DNA from: Rhinopithecus roxellana
Lineage: Eukaryota > Chordata > Mammalia > Primates > Cercopithecidae
DNA length: 64,000 bases
Assembly: GCF_007565055.1 (NCBI RefSeq)
Contig: NC_044556.1
Span: 138,354,708 to 138,418,707, forward strand
Reading direction: 5' to 3'
The notes beneath the pieces are model-generated. The model ran no database searches. It was not told where the DNA came from and worked only from the letters and a program-made list of their open reading frames with translations. The position numbers and the translations under genes were made by a program. How positions within the stretch are numbered: position 1 is the first letter of the stretch; each line of letters opens with the position of its first letter. Positions 26,151 to 37,620 of this stretch are shown here, piece after piece.

Positions 26151-28414
26151 TCACCCTACTAATCTATTTAACAGGTCTTATTTCTTCTATCAGACTATGC
26201 ATTTGTACCCATTAATCAACTTCTCTTCATTCCCTCCTCTCCATTATCATTCTTGACCTCTGGTAACCATAGTCTACTCTCTGTCTTCATGAGATTCAAT
26301 TTTTTATCCCCTATATATAAGTGGGGACACACAATATTTGTCTCTCTGTGCTTGGCGTATTTCACTTAATCATAGTGACCTCCAATTTCATCCATGTTGC
26401 TGCAAATGACAGAATTTCATTTTTCATGGCTGAATAATATTCACTGTGTATATATACCACATTTCATTTATCAATTCATCCAATGATGGACACTTAGGTT
26501 GATTACATATTTTGACTCTTGTGAATAGTGCTGAAATAAGCATTGGATGTCTTTTTTTTTTTTTTTTTTTTAACATTGATTCCCTTTCTTTTGAGTATAT
26601 ACTTAGTAGTTTAATTGCTGGATCATATGGTATTTCTAATTTTGATTTTTGAAGAAACTTCATACTGTTCTTCATAGTGGCTGTGTTAATGTACATTTCA
26701 CAAACAGTGTACAAGGGTTCCCCTTTCTTCACATCCTCACAAGCATCTGGTATTGCTTGTCTTTTTAATAAATGCCATTTTAACTGGAGTGAAATGATAT
26801 TGCATTGTAAATTTTGTTTGCATTGCCAAGATAATTTGTGATGGTGAGCATTTTTTTTGCATATAAGTGTTGGCCATTTGTATGTCTTCTTTTGAGAAAT
26901 ATCTATTCAGATCATTTCCCCATTTTAATAAGAACATATATACATATGTATTTAACCTAAGAAAAATATAATCAAAATTTATAATCAATCTAAGTGCCCA
27001 TCAATAGCAAAACATCTATGTGTATACATGTATAATATGTATATGTTTATGTTTTAAACATATATGTATATGTTTCGATATTGAGTTATTTGAGCTCCGT
27101 ATATATTCTGGTTTTCAATCCTTTGTCCAGTAGCTAGTTTGCAAATATTTTCTCCATTTTTGTGGGTTGTCTCTTTAGTTTGTTCATTGTTTGCTTTGCT
27201 GTGCAGACTTTTTTAGCTTGATGTAATCCCATTTGTCTATTTTTCCTTAGGTTATCTGTACTTTTGAAGTCTTATACAAAAACCTTGGCCCAGATCAATG
27301 TCCCAGAGCATTTCCTCAATGTTTTCTTCTAGTAATGTCATAGTTTCAGATCTTAGATTTAAGTCTTTAATCCATTTTGATTTTTTTAATGTATGGTGAG
27401 AGATAAGGGTCTATTTTATTCTTCTGCATGTAGTTGTCTTGTTTTCCCAGCACCATTTATTGAAGAGATTTCTCTTTCCTTGTTGTATGTTCTTGGCATC
27501 TTTGTTGTGGTAGAGTTTGCTGTAAATGCATCAATTTGTATCTGCATTCTCTATTATGTTCTATTGATCTATATATCTGTTTTTATGCCATTACTGTGCT
27601 AATTTGGTTTATATAGCTTTGTAATACAATTTGAAGTCAGGTAGTATGATACCTCCAGCTTTGTTCTATTTACCCAGGATTACTTTGGCTATTTGGAATT
27701 TCTTTTCATTTCCATGTATATGTTAGGATTATTTTTCCTATCTCTGTGAAGAATGCCATTGGTATTTTGATAGGAGTTGAACTGAATCTGCAAATAGCTT
27801 TGGGTATTATTGCCATTTTAATAATATTAATTCTTCTAATCTATGAACATTGAATATCTGTTCATTTTTGTGTACTCTTGAATTTCTTTTTTCAGTGCTT
27901 TATAGCTTTTTTTGTATAGCTCTTTCACTTCTTTGGTTAAATTGATTTATATATTTTTAAATATTTTCTGCAGCTATAATAAATGCAGTTGCTTTCTTGA
28001 TTTCTTTTTCTAATTGTTTGCTATTGGTGTATGTAAATTCTACTGGTTTTTTATGTGTTGATTTTGTATCTGGCAACATTTCTGAATTCATTTACCAATT
28101 CTAACAGTTTTTTGGTGGAGTCTTTAGTTTTTTCTAAGTATAAGGCAATGTCAACTGCAAACAAGCCTAATTTATTTATTTCTTCTTCTAACTTCTTTAT
28201 TTCCAATTTGGAGGCTCTTTATTTCTTTATTTCTTTCTCTGGCCTAATTACCCTAGTTAGGACTTCCAGTACCATGTTGAATAAAAGTGGTTAAAGTGGA
28301 CACCCTAGTCTTGTTCCATGTCTTAGGGAAGAGGTGTTCATTTTTTTCTTCTTCAGTATGGTATTACCTGTGGTATTGTCATATATAACCTTTATTATAT
28401 TGAGGTATGCTCTT

Positions 28415-28868
28415 TGTCATGCACGTCCGTGTGAAGAGACCACCAAACAGGCTTTGTGTGAGCAACATGGCTGTTTATTTCACCTGGGTGCAGGCAGGCT
28501 GAATCTGAAAAGAGAGGCAGCGAAGGGAGATAAAGGTGAGGCCATTTTATAGGATTTGGGTAGGTAAAGGAAAATCACAGTCAAAGGGGGGTTGTTCTCT
28601 GGCAGGCAGGAGTGGGGGTTACAAGGTGCTCAGTGGGGGAGATTTTGAGCCAGGATGAGCCAGGAAAAGGAATTTCACAAGATAATATCATCGCTTAAGG
28701 CAAGGACCGGCCATTTTCACTTCTCTTGTGGTGGAATGCCATCCGTTAAGGCGAGGCAGGGCATTAGCACTTCTTTTGTGATTCTTCAGTTACTTCAGGC
28801 CATCTGGGCGTATATGCATGCAAGTCACAGGGGATGCGATGGCTTGGCTTGGGCTCAGAGGCCTGACA
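28415..28868 (-). mobile_element. LTR7-type LTR (3' LTR of HERV-H relic)
   Basis: On the minus strand it runs TGTCAGGCCTCTGAGCCCAA (28,868 downward) to ...CACGGACGTGCATGACA (28,415), 454 bp with TG...CA ends. Landmarks of LTR7: the paired AAGAAGTGAAAATG/CCATTTTC-type blocks, the TATAAAA box (rc at 28,546-28,552), CCAGGTGAAATAAACAGCC with the AATAAA signal (rc at 28,468-28,473), and the GTTTGGTGGTCTCTTCACAC end. A purine tract AAGAAGGCAGGAA (rc, 28,869-28,881) abuts it, as a polypurine tract does for a 3' LTR. Confidence 0.95.
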
Positions 28869-31800
28869 TTCCTGCCTTCTTATATTAATAAGAAAAATAA
28901 AACAAAGGTGTTGAAGTGTTGGGGCAGTGAACATTTTTGGGGTGTGGTATGGAGAGAGAATGGACGATGTTTCTCAGGGCTGCTTCAAGTGGGATTAGGG
29001 GTGGCATGGGAACCTAGAGTGGAAGAGATTAAGCTGAAGGAAGATTTTGTGGTAAGGGGTGATATTGTGGGGTCGTTAGAAGAAACATTTGTCGTATAGA
29101 ATGATTGGTAATGGCCTGGATGCGGTTTTGTATGAATTGAAAAACTAAACGGAAGACACAAGGTAAGAGAAGGAGAAAAAACAAGTATTAAAGGACTAAG
29201 AATTGGGAGGACCTAGGACATCTAATTAGAGAGAGCCTTGGGGGTTCAGCATAATTACTTGCTTGGTTGGTGAGTTTTTAGGCTCTAAGTTTTTGGGGTG
29301 CAGTCCAAGTTGGTCTGGTGTCTGGAATGAGACTGGGACCTAATAAAAAGGAGGGTCCACGCAGGAACTCAAATGGGCTGGAACCTGTAGCATTCCGAGG
29401 ACAGGCCTGAATTCCAAGAAGGGAAAGTGGTCGGCCGGGCGCGGTGGCTCAAGCCTGTAATCCCAGCACTTTGGGAGGCCGAGACGGGCGGATCACGAGG
29501 TCAGGAGATCGAGACCATCCTGGCTAACACGGTGAAACCCCGTCTCTACTAAAAAATACAAAAATCTAGCCAGGCGAGGTGGCGGCGCCTGTAGTCCCAG
29601 CTACTCGGGAGGCTGAGGCAGGAGAATGGCGTAAACCCGGGAGGCGGAGCTTGCAGTGAGCTGAGATCCAGCCACTGCACTCCAGCCCGGGAGACAGAGC
29701 GAGACTCCGTCTCAAAAAAAAAAAAAAAAAAAAAAAAAAGTATCGTCTCGTCCTTTTTAAGTTGGTTACTGAGCTTGGTGAGGTGTGTTCTTAAAAGACC
29801 ATTAGTTGATTCTACCTTTCCTGAAGATTGAGGACAGTAAAGGATATAAAGGTTTCACTGAATACTAAGAGCCTGAGAAACTGCTTGGGTGATTTGACTA
29901 TTAAAGGCTGGTCCGTTATCAGACTGTATAGAGTTAGGAAGGCCAAACCGAGGAATTACATCTGATAGAAGGGAAGAAATGGCCGCGGTGGCCTTCTCAG
30001 ACCCTGTGGGAAAGGCCTCTACTTATCCAGTGAAAGTGTCTATCTAGATTTAGAGGTATTTTAGTTTTCTGACATGTAAGTAAAGTCAATTTGCCAGTCC
30101 TGGGCAGGGGCAAATCCTCGAGCTTGATGTGTAGGAAAGGGAGGGGGCCTGAACAATCCCTGAGGGGCAGTAGAATAGCAGATGGAACACTGAGAAGTGA
30201 TCTCCTTGAGGATAGATTTCTAGGATGGAAAGGAAATGAGAGGTTCTAAGAGATGGGCTAGCGGCTTGTAACCTACATGAAGAGGTTATGAAATGACGAC
30301 AGAATAGAATGGGCCCGAGAGGCTGGAAGGAGATATTTTCCTTGGTCTAAAAACCATTTGCTTTGTGTGGGAAGAGATTGATAGGTGGAAGTTTCAGCGG
30401 GAGAGTAAGTGGGAGTGACCGATATGAAGAAAGAAAACTGCCATGAGGGATAGAAGTTGGAACACTAGCTGCCTTTTTTGCTAACTTATCAGCATAAGCA
30501 TTATCCTGAGCGATAGGATCTGATCCCTTTTAATGGCTGCTTTTTTAGCTACCTTATCAGCATAAGGGCTGCCTAGAGCAAAGGTTGGGGGAAGAAAAAT
30601 AGATTTTGGAAGTTATGAGAACTGTAGAGAGTTGAGCATAGTTTGTGATTTTTAGGGCCTCTAGCAGTATTAAAGCAGTGGCAGCCGCTGTGTGCAGACA
30701 TGAGGGCTGGGCTAAAACAGTAAAGTCGTTTGGACAGAAAGGCTATAGGACGGTCCCGGCTCTTGTGTAAGAATTCTGTCCACACTAACCATGCCTAGGA
30801 AGGAAAGGAGTTGTTTTGTAGAAGGGATTGGGATTTGGGAGATCAGCTGGACACGATTAGCTGGGAGGGTAAGTGAGTATTTATGAGAATTTTGCCGAGA
30901 TAGGTAACAGATGAGGAAGAAATTTGGGCTTGACTGAAGTTATGGGGGCTGTCCATGAGGCCTTGCGGCAGTAGAGCCTAGGTAATTTTCTGAGCCTGAT
31001 GGGTGTCAGGGTCAGTCTCAGTGAAAGCAAAAGAGAGGCTGGGATGAAGGGTGTAAAGGAATAGTAAAGAAAGTATGTTTGAGATCTAGAACAGAATAAT
31101 GGGTTGTGGAGGGAGATATTGAGGATAGGAGAGTATATGGCTTTGGCACCATGGGGTGGATAGGTAAAACAATTTGGTTGGTAAGGTGCAGATCTTGAAC
31201 TGACCTGTAAGCCTTGTCTGGTTTTAGGACAGGTAAAATGGGGGAATTGTAAGGGGAGTTTACAGACTTTAAAAGGCCATGTTGTAGCAGGCGAGTGATA
31301 ACAGGCTTTAATCCTTTTAAAGCGTGCTGCGGGATGGGATATTGGCGTTGAGTGGGGTAAGGGTGATTAGGTTTTAATGAGATGGTAAGGGGTGCATGAT
31401 CAGTCGCCTAGGAGAGGTATCCTATGCTTGTGGGTTAAGGAGGGGGGATACGAGGGGAGGAGGATGCAAAGGAGGCTTTGAACTGGGGGAAAAGACATCA
31501 ATGAGGTGTGGCTGTAGCCTAGGAATAGTCAGGGAAGCAGATAATTTAGTTAAAATGTCTTGGCCTAATAAGGGAACTGGGCAGTTGGGGATAACTAAAA
31601 AGGAGTGCGTAAAAGAATGTTGTCCAAGTTGGCACCAGATTTGGGGAGTTTTAAGAGGTTTTAGAAGCCTGACTGTCAATACCCACAACAGTTATGTAGG
31701 CAAGGGAAACAGGCCCTTGAAAAGAAGGTAATGTGGAGTGGGTAGCCTCCATATTGATTAAGAAGGGGACGGACTTACCCTCCACTGTAAGAGTTACCCA

Positions 31801-32014
31801 AAGCGTCTGTGATGGTCCAGGAGGCTTCCGAGGCGATGGGGCAGTGTCAGTCTTCAGCCACTAAGCCGAAAAGATCTGGGAAGGAGTCAGTCAGAGAGCC
31901 TTGGGCCAGAGCTCCAGGGGCTCTGGGAGTGGCTGCCTGGCAAATTGGACAGTCCAATTTCCATTGGGGTCCCGCACAGATGGGACACGGTTTAGGAGGA
32001 ATCCTGGGCTGTGG
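28869..32014 (-). pseudogene. HERV-H-type internal relic: gag end, protease, pol; broken
   Basis: Minus-strand proviral interior read from high to low coordinates. Near 31,945-31,990 a nucleocapsid zinc knuckle begins CPICAG. At 31,422-31,830 a protease region ends in VPLLGQDILTKL-type sequence (88-codon open frame). At 30,573-30,785 an open frame carries RPIAFLSKRL, the RNase H/connection area, with SVTYLGKIL of RT just before it (about 30,885). The integrase has DNGP with its Asp at 29,918-29,920 and VESTNG with its Glu at 29,810-29,812, exactly 35 residues between them (D35E), but an in-frame stop lies between. The 5' LTR, leader and most of gag are absent; the element ends at 32,014 against a foreign 84-bp segment. 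An AluYR interrupts it at 29,433. No envelope recognised. Confidence 0.9.
29433..29739 (+). mobile_element. AluYR-type SINE inside HERV-H relic
   Basis: Full-length, CpG-rich young Alu: GGCCGGGCGCGGTGGCTCAA, ATCGAGACCATCCTGGCTAA, GAATGGCGTAAACCCGGGAG, GTGAGCTGAGATCCAGCC, then a long A tail. GGCTCAAGCC and GGCGTAAACCC are Old World monkey AluYR states. Target duplication is not obvious. Confidence 0.97.
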
Positions 32015-32098
32015 GCTTTTCATTTTCTTCTATTCACCAGAGATTTCTCTAATGCTGTGTCAAATAATTAAATTAAAAATTATAGCAATTCATAATAT
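32015..32098. repeat. 84-bp segment duplicated at 37,537-37,620
   Basis: Starts GCTTTTCATTTTCTTC and ends TTCATAATAT. It equals 37,537-37,620 at 83 of 84 positions (G at 32,057, C at 37,579) in the same orientation, offset 5,522 bp. Here it joins the broken HERV-H to the resuming L1, so this copy looks like filler and the other like the source. Confidence 0.93.
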
Positions 32099-32512
32099 TG
32101 CTCATGAGCATATTGTTTAATTTTCTTTTGTTTGTGAATTTTCCAAGGTTATTCTTGTTTTTGATTCCTTGATTTATTCCACTGTGGTATGAAAAGACAC
32201 ATGATATGATTTCTAATTTCAAAAATTTGTTAGATTAGTTTTGTGACTTAAGATATGTTCTACTCTGCAGAATGTTCCATGTGCTGATGAAAAGAATGTT
32301 TAATCTGTAGAAGATGGGCAAAACATTCTATGAAAGGTCCGTTGGACCTATTAGATTTAGTGCGTAGTTTAACTATTACATATTCCTCTTGACTTTCTGT
32401 CTGGATGATCTGACCATTACTGAGAGTGAGGTGTTAAAGTCGCCACTATTATTGTATTGCAGTCTATCTCTCTCTTTAGATTGATTAATGTTTGCTTTAT
32501 ATACTTGGGAGC
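32099..32512 (-). mobile_element. L1MA-type L1 continuing right of HERV-H
   Basis: Antisense ORF2 RT-upstream sequence: AGCATATTGTTTAATTTTC, GTGAATTTTCCAAGG, AGAATGTTCCATGTGCTGAT, TTGACTTTCTGTCTGGATGA, CACTATTATTGTATTGCAG, then TTGCTTTATATACTTGGGAG. It is the same L1 as 25,500-28,414, but several hundred bases of L1 expected between the two pieces are missing. Confidence 0.88.
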
Positions 32513-33180
32513 TCCAGTGTTGGTCTTCCAGCTGCAAAACCGTTTTATAGTAGCAAGCTGGTTTCACTCCCTTTCAACAGAAAATCACGAAGAAGCATAC
32601 AGTACCAAGAATATCAACAGAAATATCCTCAATCTCAAATATTAAGATGAAATAGTTTCTGGGGCCACAGAGAAGTGAAAAAAAAATTGAGCAGGCAGTA
32701 AAATATTCAGACTTCTATATCTGTCACCCTCCTCCCCCCATTCTACCAGGCACCAGGTGGACAAAAATTTTCCCCAACTTATTGTTTCTACACTGGAAAA
32801 AGTGAGATAATAGTGACGGCTAGTTCTCCCACCAGCTTTGCTTCCCTGGCAGGAGACCTGATCACTGTGTTAACCTACAAGATTAGAGGTAAGTTAAACA
32901 TTTTTAAAAAGAAATATAAAGTTTATCTCCTGAGTTGATGGATGATTTTAATTTAGTGTTTTAAAAGTCAGACTATTGTTTGGCTCAAGTCGATCCTCCT
33001 GTTTTCAAATCAGTCACATATATTCTGGTTCCTGGTGGCAGCAGTATTTAATCATTAGAACAGGAATTTATAATAGCAACTAGAAAATTTCTATTTAGCA
33101 GACTATCAAATTCCCTACTTCTTAGTATGATTGGTCTGTTTCTTGGCATAGATAATGCAGAATCTTTCAGATAGTCTTTC
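32513..33180. other. No gene or repeat recognised
   Basis: Unassigned. Confidence 0.4.
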
Positions 33181-33330
33181 AAACATTCACTAAGTATCTA
33201 TTATGTTCTAGACATAGTTCTAGGTACTAGAAATATAAAGTTAAGTGAATCTGTCCATTTGGTCTTGGAGTTTACACTGTAATAAGGAAGAAACATTATA
33301 GGAACAATGAATGAATAAAGTAATGAATAA
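33181..33330 (+). mobile_element. L2-like LINE fragment
   Basis: TCACTAAGTATCTATTATG, TTCTAGACATAGTTCTAGGT, ACTAGAAATATAAAG and GGTCTTGGAGTTTACACTGT follow the L2 3' pattern (AAGCACCTACTATGTGCCAG class). Confidence 0.65.
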
Positions 33331-34442
33331 GTAAAAATAAATCATATAATGCAAACTCTTGAACGCTATATGTCTAGCTTAATGATGAGAAATGTTTAAG
33401 AGATTAAATGACCTGCTGAGGATCATGAAGTTAGAATGCAGAAAAATCAGAACTAAACAAAGGTGTGATTTACATCAAGCAATGATAAAGGCAGAAAGAA
33501 CATTGCACTTGGAATTGCAGGGGATTCTCACAAAAATAGTGACTGTCCTGTATCTCTGAGGGGTCATGCTTAATATATCACTGTCTATCTCTTCCTTTGC
33601 TACACTTCAAAACCAGCTGGTTCCTATATATATTCCATGAGCATCAGAATAAAGAGTAAACTTAATCCAAACAATACATAGTGAAAAAATAGATGCTGTA
33701 TTGACAAGAAATAAAATTAATAGGACAGGGATATGAAAAGAGTAACAAAAGTACATGTTTTTTCTAATCAAGCAATTCTAACATACCCTTCCCATTACTG
33801 AAACCTGAATGTAGCGCACTAAATTTAATTTGAGCAAAAACTTCTTAATTGGGACCATGCAATCAGAGAAGTAGATGCTCATGTACTAGTCAACAGAGAC
33901 AATGCTCACACTGATTTAAGTGACAAAGCTGCTATTGCAAGTGTCACCTTGTGAATAGAGTGACATTGGTGGCAATTAGAGAAGAAACACCTATCTGACA
34001 GTGAAGGCAGTGAAAAATGAACACCAGTGGGAAGACATAACATGAAGTGAATTAACAGGACAAGGCAGCTCGTAAATTGTAGTTTTGGAATAGTTTTTAG
34101 AAAGAATAAACCAACTATTTTACCTAAAATGACCATTGATCTTTGTTGATTGGCTAAATGGATTCCACTAACAATGATAGTTTAAAGGATGATAAAGCAT
34201 CATATTGCTTCAATTAAATATATAATGAACACGGTAATTCATAGAGTGTGATTTTTGATAGTTTTATCTTTCAAATATATCAGTAGCATATTCACACTCC
34301 TTGTGATTCTTTGAAGCTGTTTGGAAGGCTGTACAGGTTATAACACATACGCATCATTTTGCTCTAGTTTTTTTCAACCACAGAACATTGAGGCCTACAC
34401 TGAATCTTCACATGTGCCATTGTTTTTCATTTTGTGTTGTTT
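33331..34442. other. No gene or repeat recognised
   Basis: GACCTGCTGAGGATCATGAA at 33,410 hints at a MIR/L2 remnant; otherwise nothing. Confidence 0.35.
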
Positions 34443-34456
34443 AAAAATTGATTTCA

Positions 34457-34953
34457 TGTACACGTATGTTTGTTGCGGCACTATTCACAATAGCAAAGAC
34501 TTGGAATCAACCCAAATGTCCATCTGTGACAGACTGGATTAAGAAAATGTGGCACATATACACCATGGAATACTATGCAGCCATAAAAAAGGATGAGTTT
34601 GCGTCCTTTGTAGGGACATGGATGCAGCTGGAAACCATCATTCTTAGCAAACTATCACAAGAACAGAAAACCAAACACCGCATGTTCTCACTCATAGGTG
34701 GGAACTGAACAATGAGATCACTTGGACTCGGGAAGGGGAACATCACGCACAGGGGCCTATCATGGGGAGGGGGGAGGGGGGAGGAGGGAGGGCTTGCATT
34801 GGGGAGTTATACAAGATATAAATGATGAATTGATGGGTGCTGACGAGTTGATGGGTGCAGCACACCAACATGGCATAAGTATACATATGTAACAAACCTG
34901 CACGTTATGCACATGTACCCTAGAACTTAAAGTATAATAATAAAAAAAAAAAA
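34457..34953 (+). mobile_element. Young L1PA-type L1, 5' truncated
   Basis: About 500 bp of an L1: end of ORF2 (GTTGCGGCACTATTCACAAT, CATGGAATACTATGCAGCC, TTCTCACTCATAGGTGGGAA) plus 3' UTR with G-rich tract at 34,765-34,793 and AATAATAAAA tail. Flanked by the direct repeat AAAAATTGATTTCA at 34,443-34,456 and 34,954-34,967, the mark of target-primed insertion. The ORF2 tail reads open to its normal stop (34,448-34,708 frame), so little decay has occurred. Confidence 0.97.
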
Positions 34954-34967
34954 AAAATTGATTTCAC

Positions 34968-37536
34968 GTCTTCTGTAATTGGTAATCTCGTTTTATATCT
35001 CTTTTATTGATTTTCTTTGCTTCAACTTATTATTACATACAATCTCATGCAGCCCTAACAGATTTTGGTGACAAATACAGTCAGGTACAAACAGAGAAGG
35101 AAGTCCAACCTCTATATTTGTAGAAGTATTTTCAATTATCGTCACCCTTGACACAAAATCACAAAGAACATAAGGGAGAAATTGTTATTCTCATTTTATA
35201 AAGACGCAAATGCCCAAAGAAGTGATATATCCTATGTAAGGGCATACATTGCTACTTTTTAAACACAAAAAGTGAAGAGAATCCATAAAAAGTCTCAGCC
35301 TAAATTTTGTCAAATCATACTCATGAAACTTCACCTGTCATCACTGAGATCCTGTTCTGCTTTCATTTCTCAGGGGTACACATAGCAAGTCTCAGATTTT
35401 CTTCACACTGCCTATTCATAAACACATTGATTTAACCTGAGCAACCAGATCAAGTGAATGCTCAATCATGGGGATAACTCTTACCTTGTTGAAAAACGAA
35501 ATTGCTAATGCCTGAAGAAATGGTATGTGTTAGTCACACACACTCATGTTAGAAATATGCACATATGTTTTTTAATACATGTCACATATTTTAAATATAC
35601 ACTGTTGGATTTTTTTTCAAAATGCACTTGAAGAGATTGTAGGCTTTAGTTAATCAGTGCAGGAGTTTTCTACTCCAGAAACTCTCTCTCTCTCTCTGTG
35701 TCTCTCTCTGGTATCTAGGCATAATTAAAGTTTAATTGTGAAAGATTTCCCTGATAATTCCTGATTTATCAAAGTTCATCCAATATATAATTTCTACACA
35801 TTTATGGTGTCAGTACTCTCAGATTTGGGCTGAATTGAATAAGTCACTTCTAATATACCAAAGGAAATATGCTTCCTTGGAGAGTTTGAAAAGACCAGAG
35901 TATAATTTGAAAAGAAATATAATAAATGAAGTCTTCATACTATTTATATCTCCTTTTCTGTAAAATATCCTTTTTAGAAGTAGTAGATCTAGTCTAGGTA
36001 CATCATAAAATTCCTAACACCTATGGCTGAATTAAATCAAAGCCAAATGACCATATGGTTAAACTAGTCACCATGGAATACTGCTTTTTAAAATTCTTTT
36101 TTACTTAGGCTACGGTAGTCCCCAGTCAATCCTGATGCATTAAGAATGTCTGACACATTAGCATATTTTATAATTGAGCTGAGAAATGATGTTACTATTA
36201 ATTTATTTTTGAAATATTAACTTGCTTTTAAAGGAAGTACAATGAATAAATGTCAGAAATATTTATGACAACACATTGTTATATCAGGTATGCCCTTGAA
36301 ATTCCAAGCTACATTATCAAGAAGACTGCTGGGCCTTTGAAGAAAGTTCGCTTTATATCCAGGCAAATTGTAGTTTGAATTGTGCTATGGGGCAGGACAA
36401 TATGAGTAGATAAAGAATGGCACAGACATCAAAAAATGAACTACTGTTAATATGACATAATTAATGTAATATAGTTATTACATAATAATTCAGAGGAATT
36501 GGAAATTATCAAATTTATGCTTATATTGTTTGTTATGAAATTGTATAACACTTTTATTTTAGAGACTGATGTTTGGCATTTAATTATGTATGGCAACATT
36601 TTTACTCTAAGAATTCTACTTAAATCTTGCTTTGTTCTACAATTTCAAATTACTTATGGTAAGAAAATAAGCTACCTTCTGCACATCTTTCTCTTATAAC
36701 ATCTATTTTATTAAATAAACTTGTCTTTTATGTTGCTTCATAGAAATAAGTTTTTGAGGTGGCTTAGGTAATACTTGTTGTTTATTCAATGTATTAAAAA
36801 ATGTATTAGTTACATTTTTGTATTTAATATCTTAAGGTATTTAATACCTTAAATGTATTCGATACTAATAAATAATCAATATAGGGTCTTATGTTTATTA
36901 TAGGCAAGTGTGGGGACTTCCTATATAATTTATCATGCTTGATAAATTAGGTTAAATAAAGAAAATATACAGAAGAATGGCATTTGAGGTAAGGCATCTC
37001 ATTAATGAGATGTACTTGAATCCTAATGTTTGAGTACCAAGAACAAAGTTTTCCACAGTTTATCTTATGTGTTTTTGCACATAACATATATACTAGTTTA
37101 CAAATCATTTATAAAATAAGTCAGAAGAATACTAAACAAAACAACATTTAAGAAAAAAATAAACTTATTAAAGTAGAATTGCTATGTTTGCATTGTGAAT
37201 ACACAAGGGAAAGGTAGGGGTGAATAAGGTGGAGGTAAAAGACAGCATTTCTTGTGGTCTCTAAACACACTATTTAAATTTACTATTTTTAAAGAGCTAT
37301 AGAAAGACTAGTGTTTCCATGGAACACCTTTTAGGAAATAATAGCCTAGAGAATGTTTTATGTTTCTCTGCCATTTGGAAAAATTTATCCTCCTGTTTTC
37401 TCTGCTCCTTTAATTATATATTTAATGTTTACAACAAAAATAGTTAGGAAAAAGCTTATTTATTACTTTACAGCTCAGAATGGTAGATATAGATAGATGT
37501 ATTAACCAGAGGATTTCACCCAGCTTTAGCTGGAAT
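34968..37536. other. No gene or repeat recognised (2.6 kb)
   Basis: AT-rich. A (TC)n patch lies at 35,681-35,709. Nothing else assigned. Confidence 0.4.
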
Positions 37537-37620
37537 GCTTTTCATTTTCTTCTATTCACCAGAGATTTCTCTAATGCTCTGTCAAATAATTAAATTAAAA
37601 ATTATAGCAATTCATAATAT
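37537..37620. repeat. 84-bp segment duplicated at 32,015-32,098
   Basis: Same-orientation partner of 32,015-32,098 (one mismatch). Here it lies in apparently continuous single-copy sequence, so I take it as the donor copy. Confidence 0.9.

Larger units (their letters stand above)
25500..28414 (-). mobile_element. L1MA-type L1, 3' part (left of HERV-H)
   Basis: Antisense L1: 3' UTR at the left (GGGTATCCC...CCATCACCTT), then CACTTAATCATAGTGACCTC, TTTCATCCATGTTGCTGCAA, TTCACTGTGTATATATACC, and ORF2 C-terminus/RT sequence (TAGGATTATTTTTCCTATCTC, CAAGCCTAATTTATTTATTTC) up to TTATTATATTGAGGTATGC at 28,411. A polyT run at 26,551-26,571 and an AluYR interrupt it. The rest of the element resumes at 32,099. 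Confidence 0.92.

Noticed and set aside
34448..34708. 86-codon frame with LINE ORF2 C-terminal sequence
   Set aside because: End of ORF2 in a 5'-truncated L1; it lacks promoter and catalytic domains.
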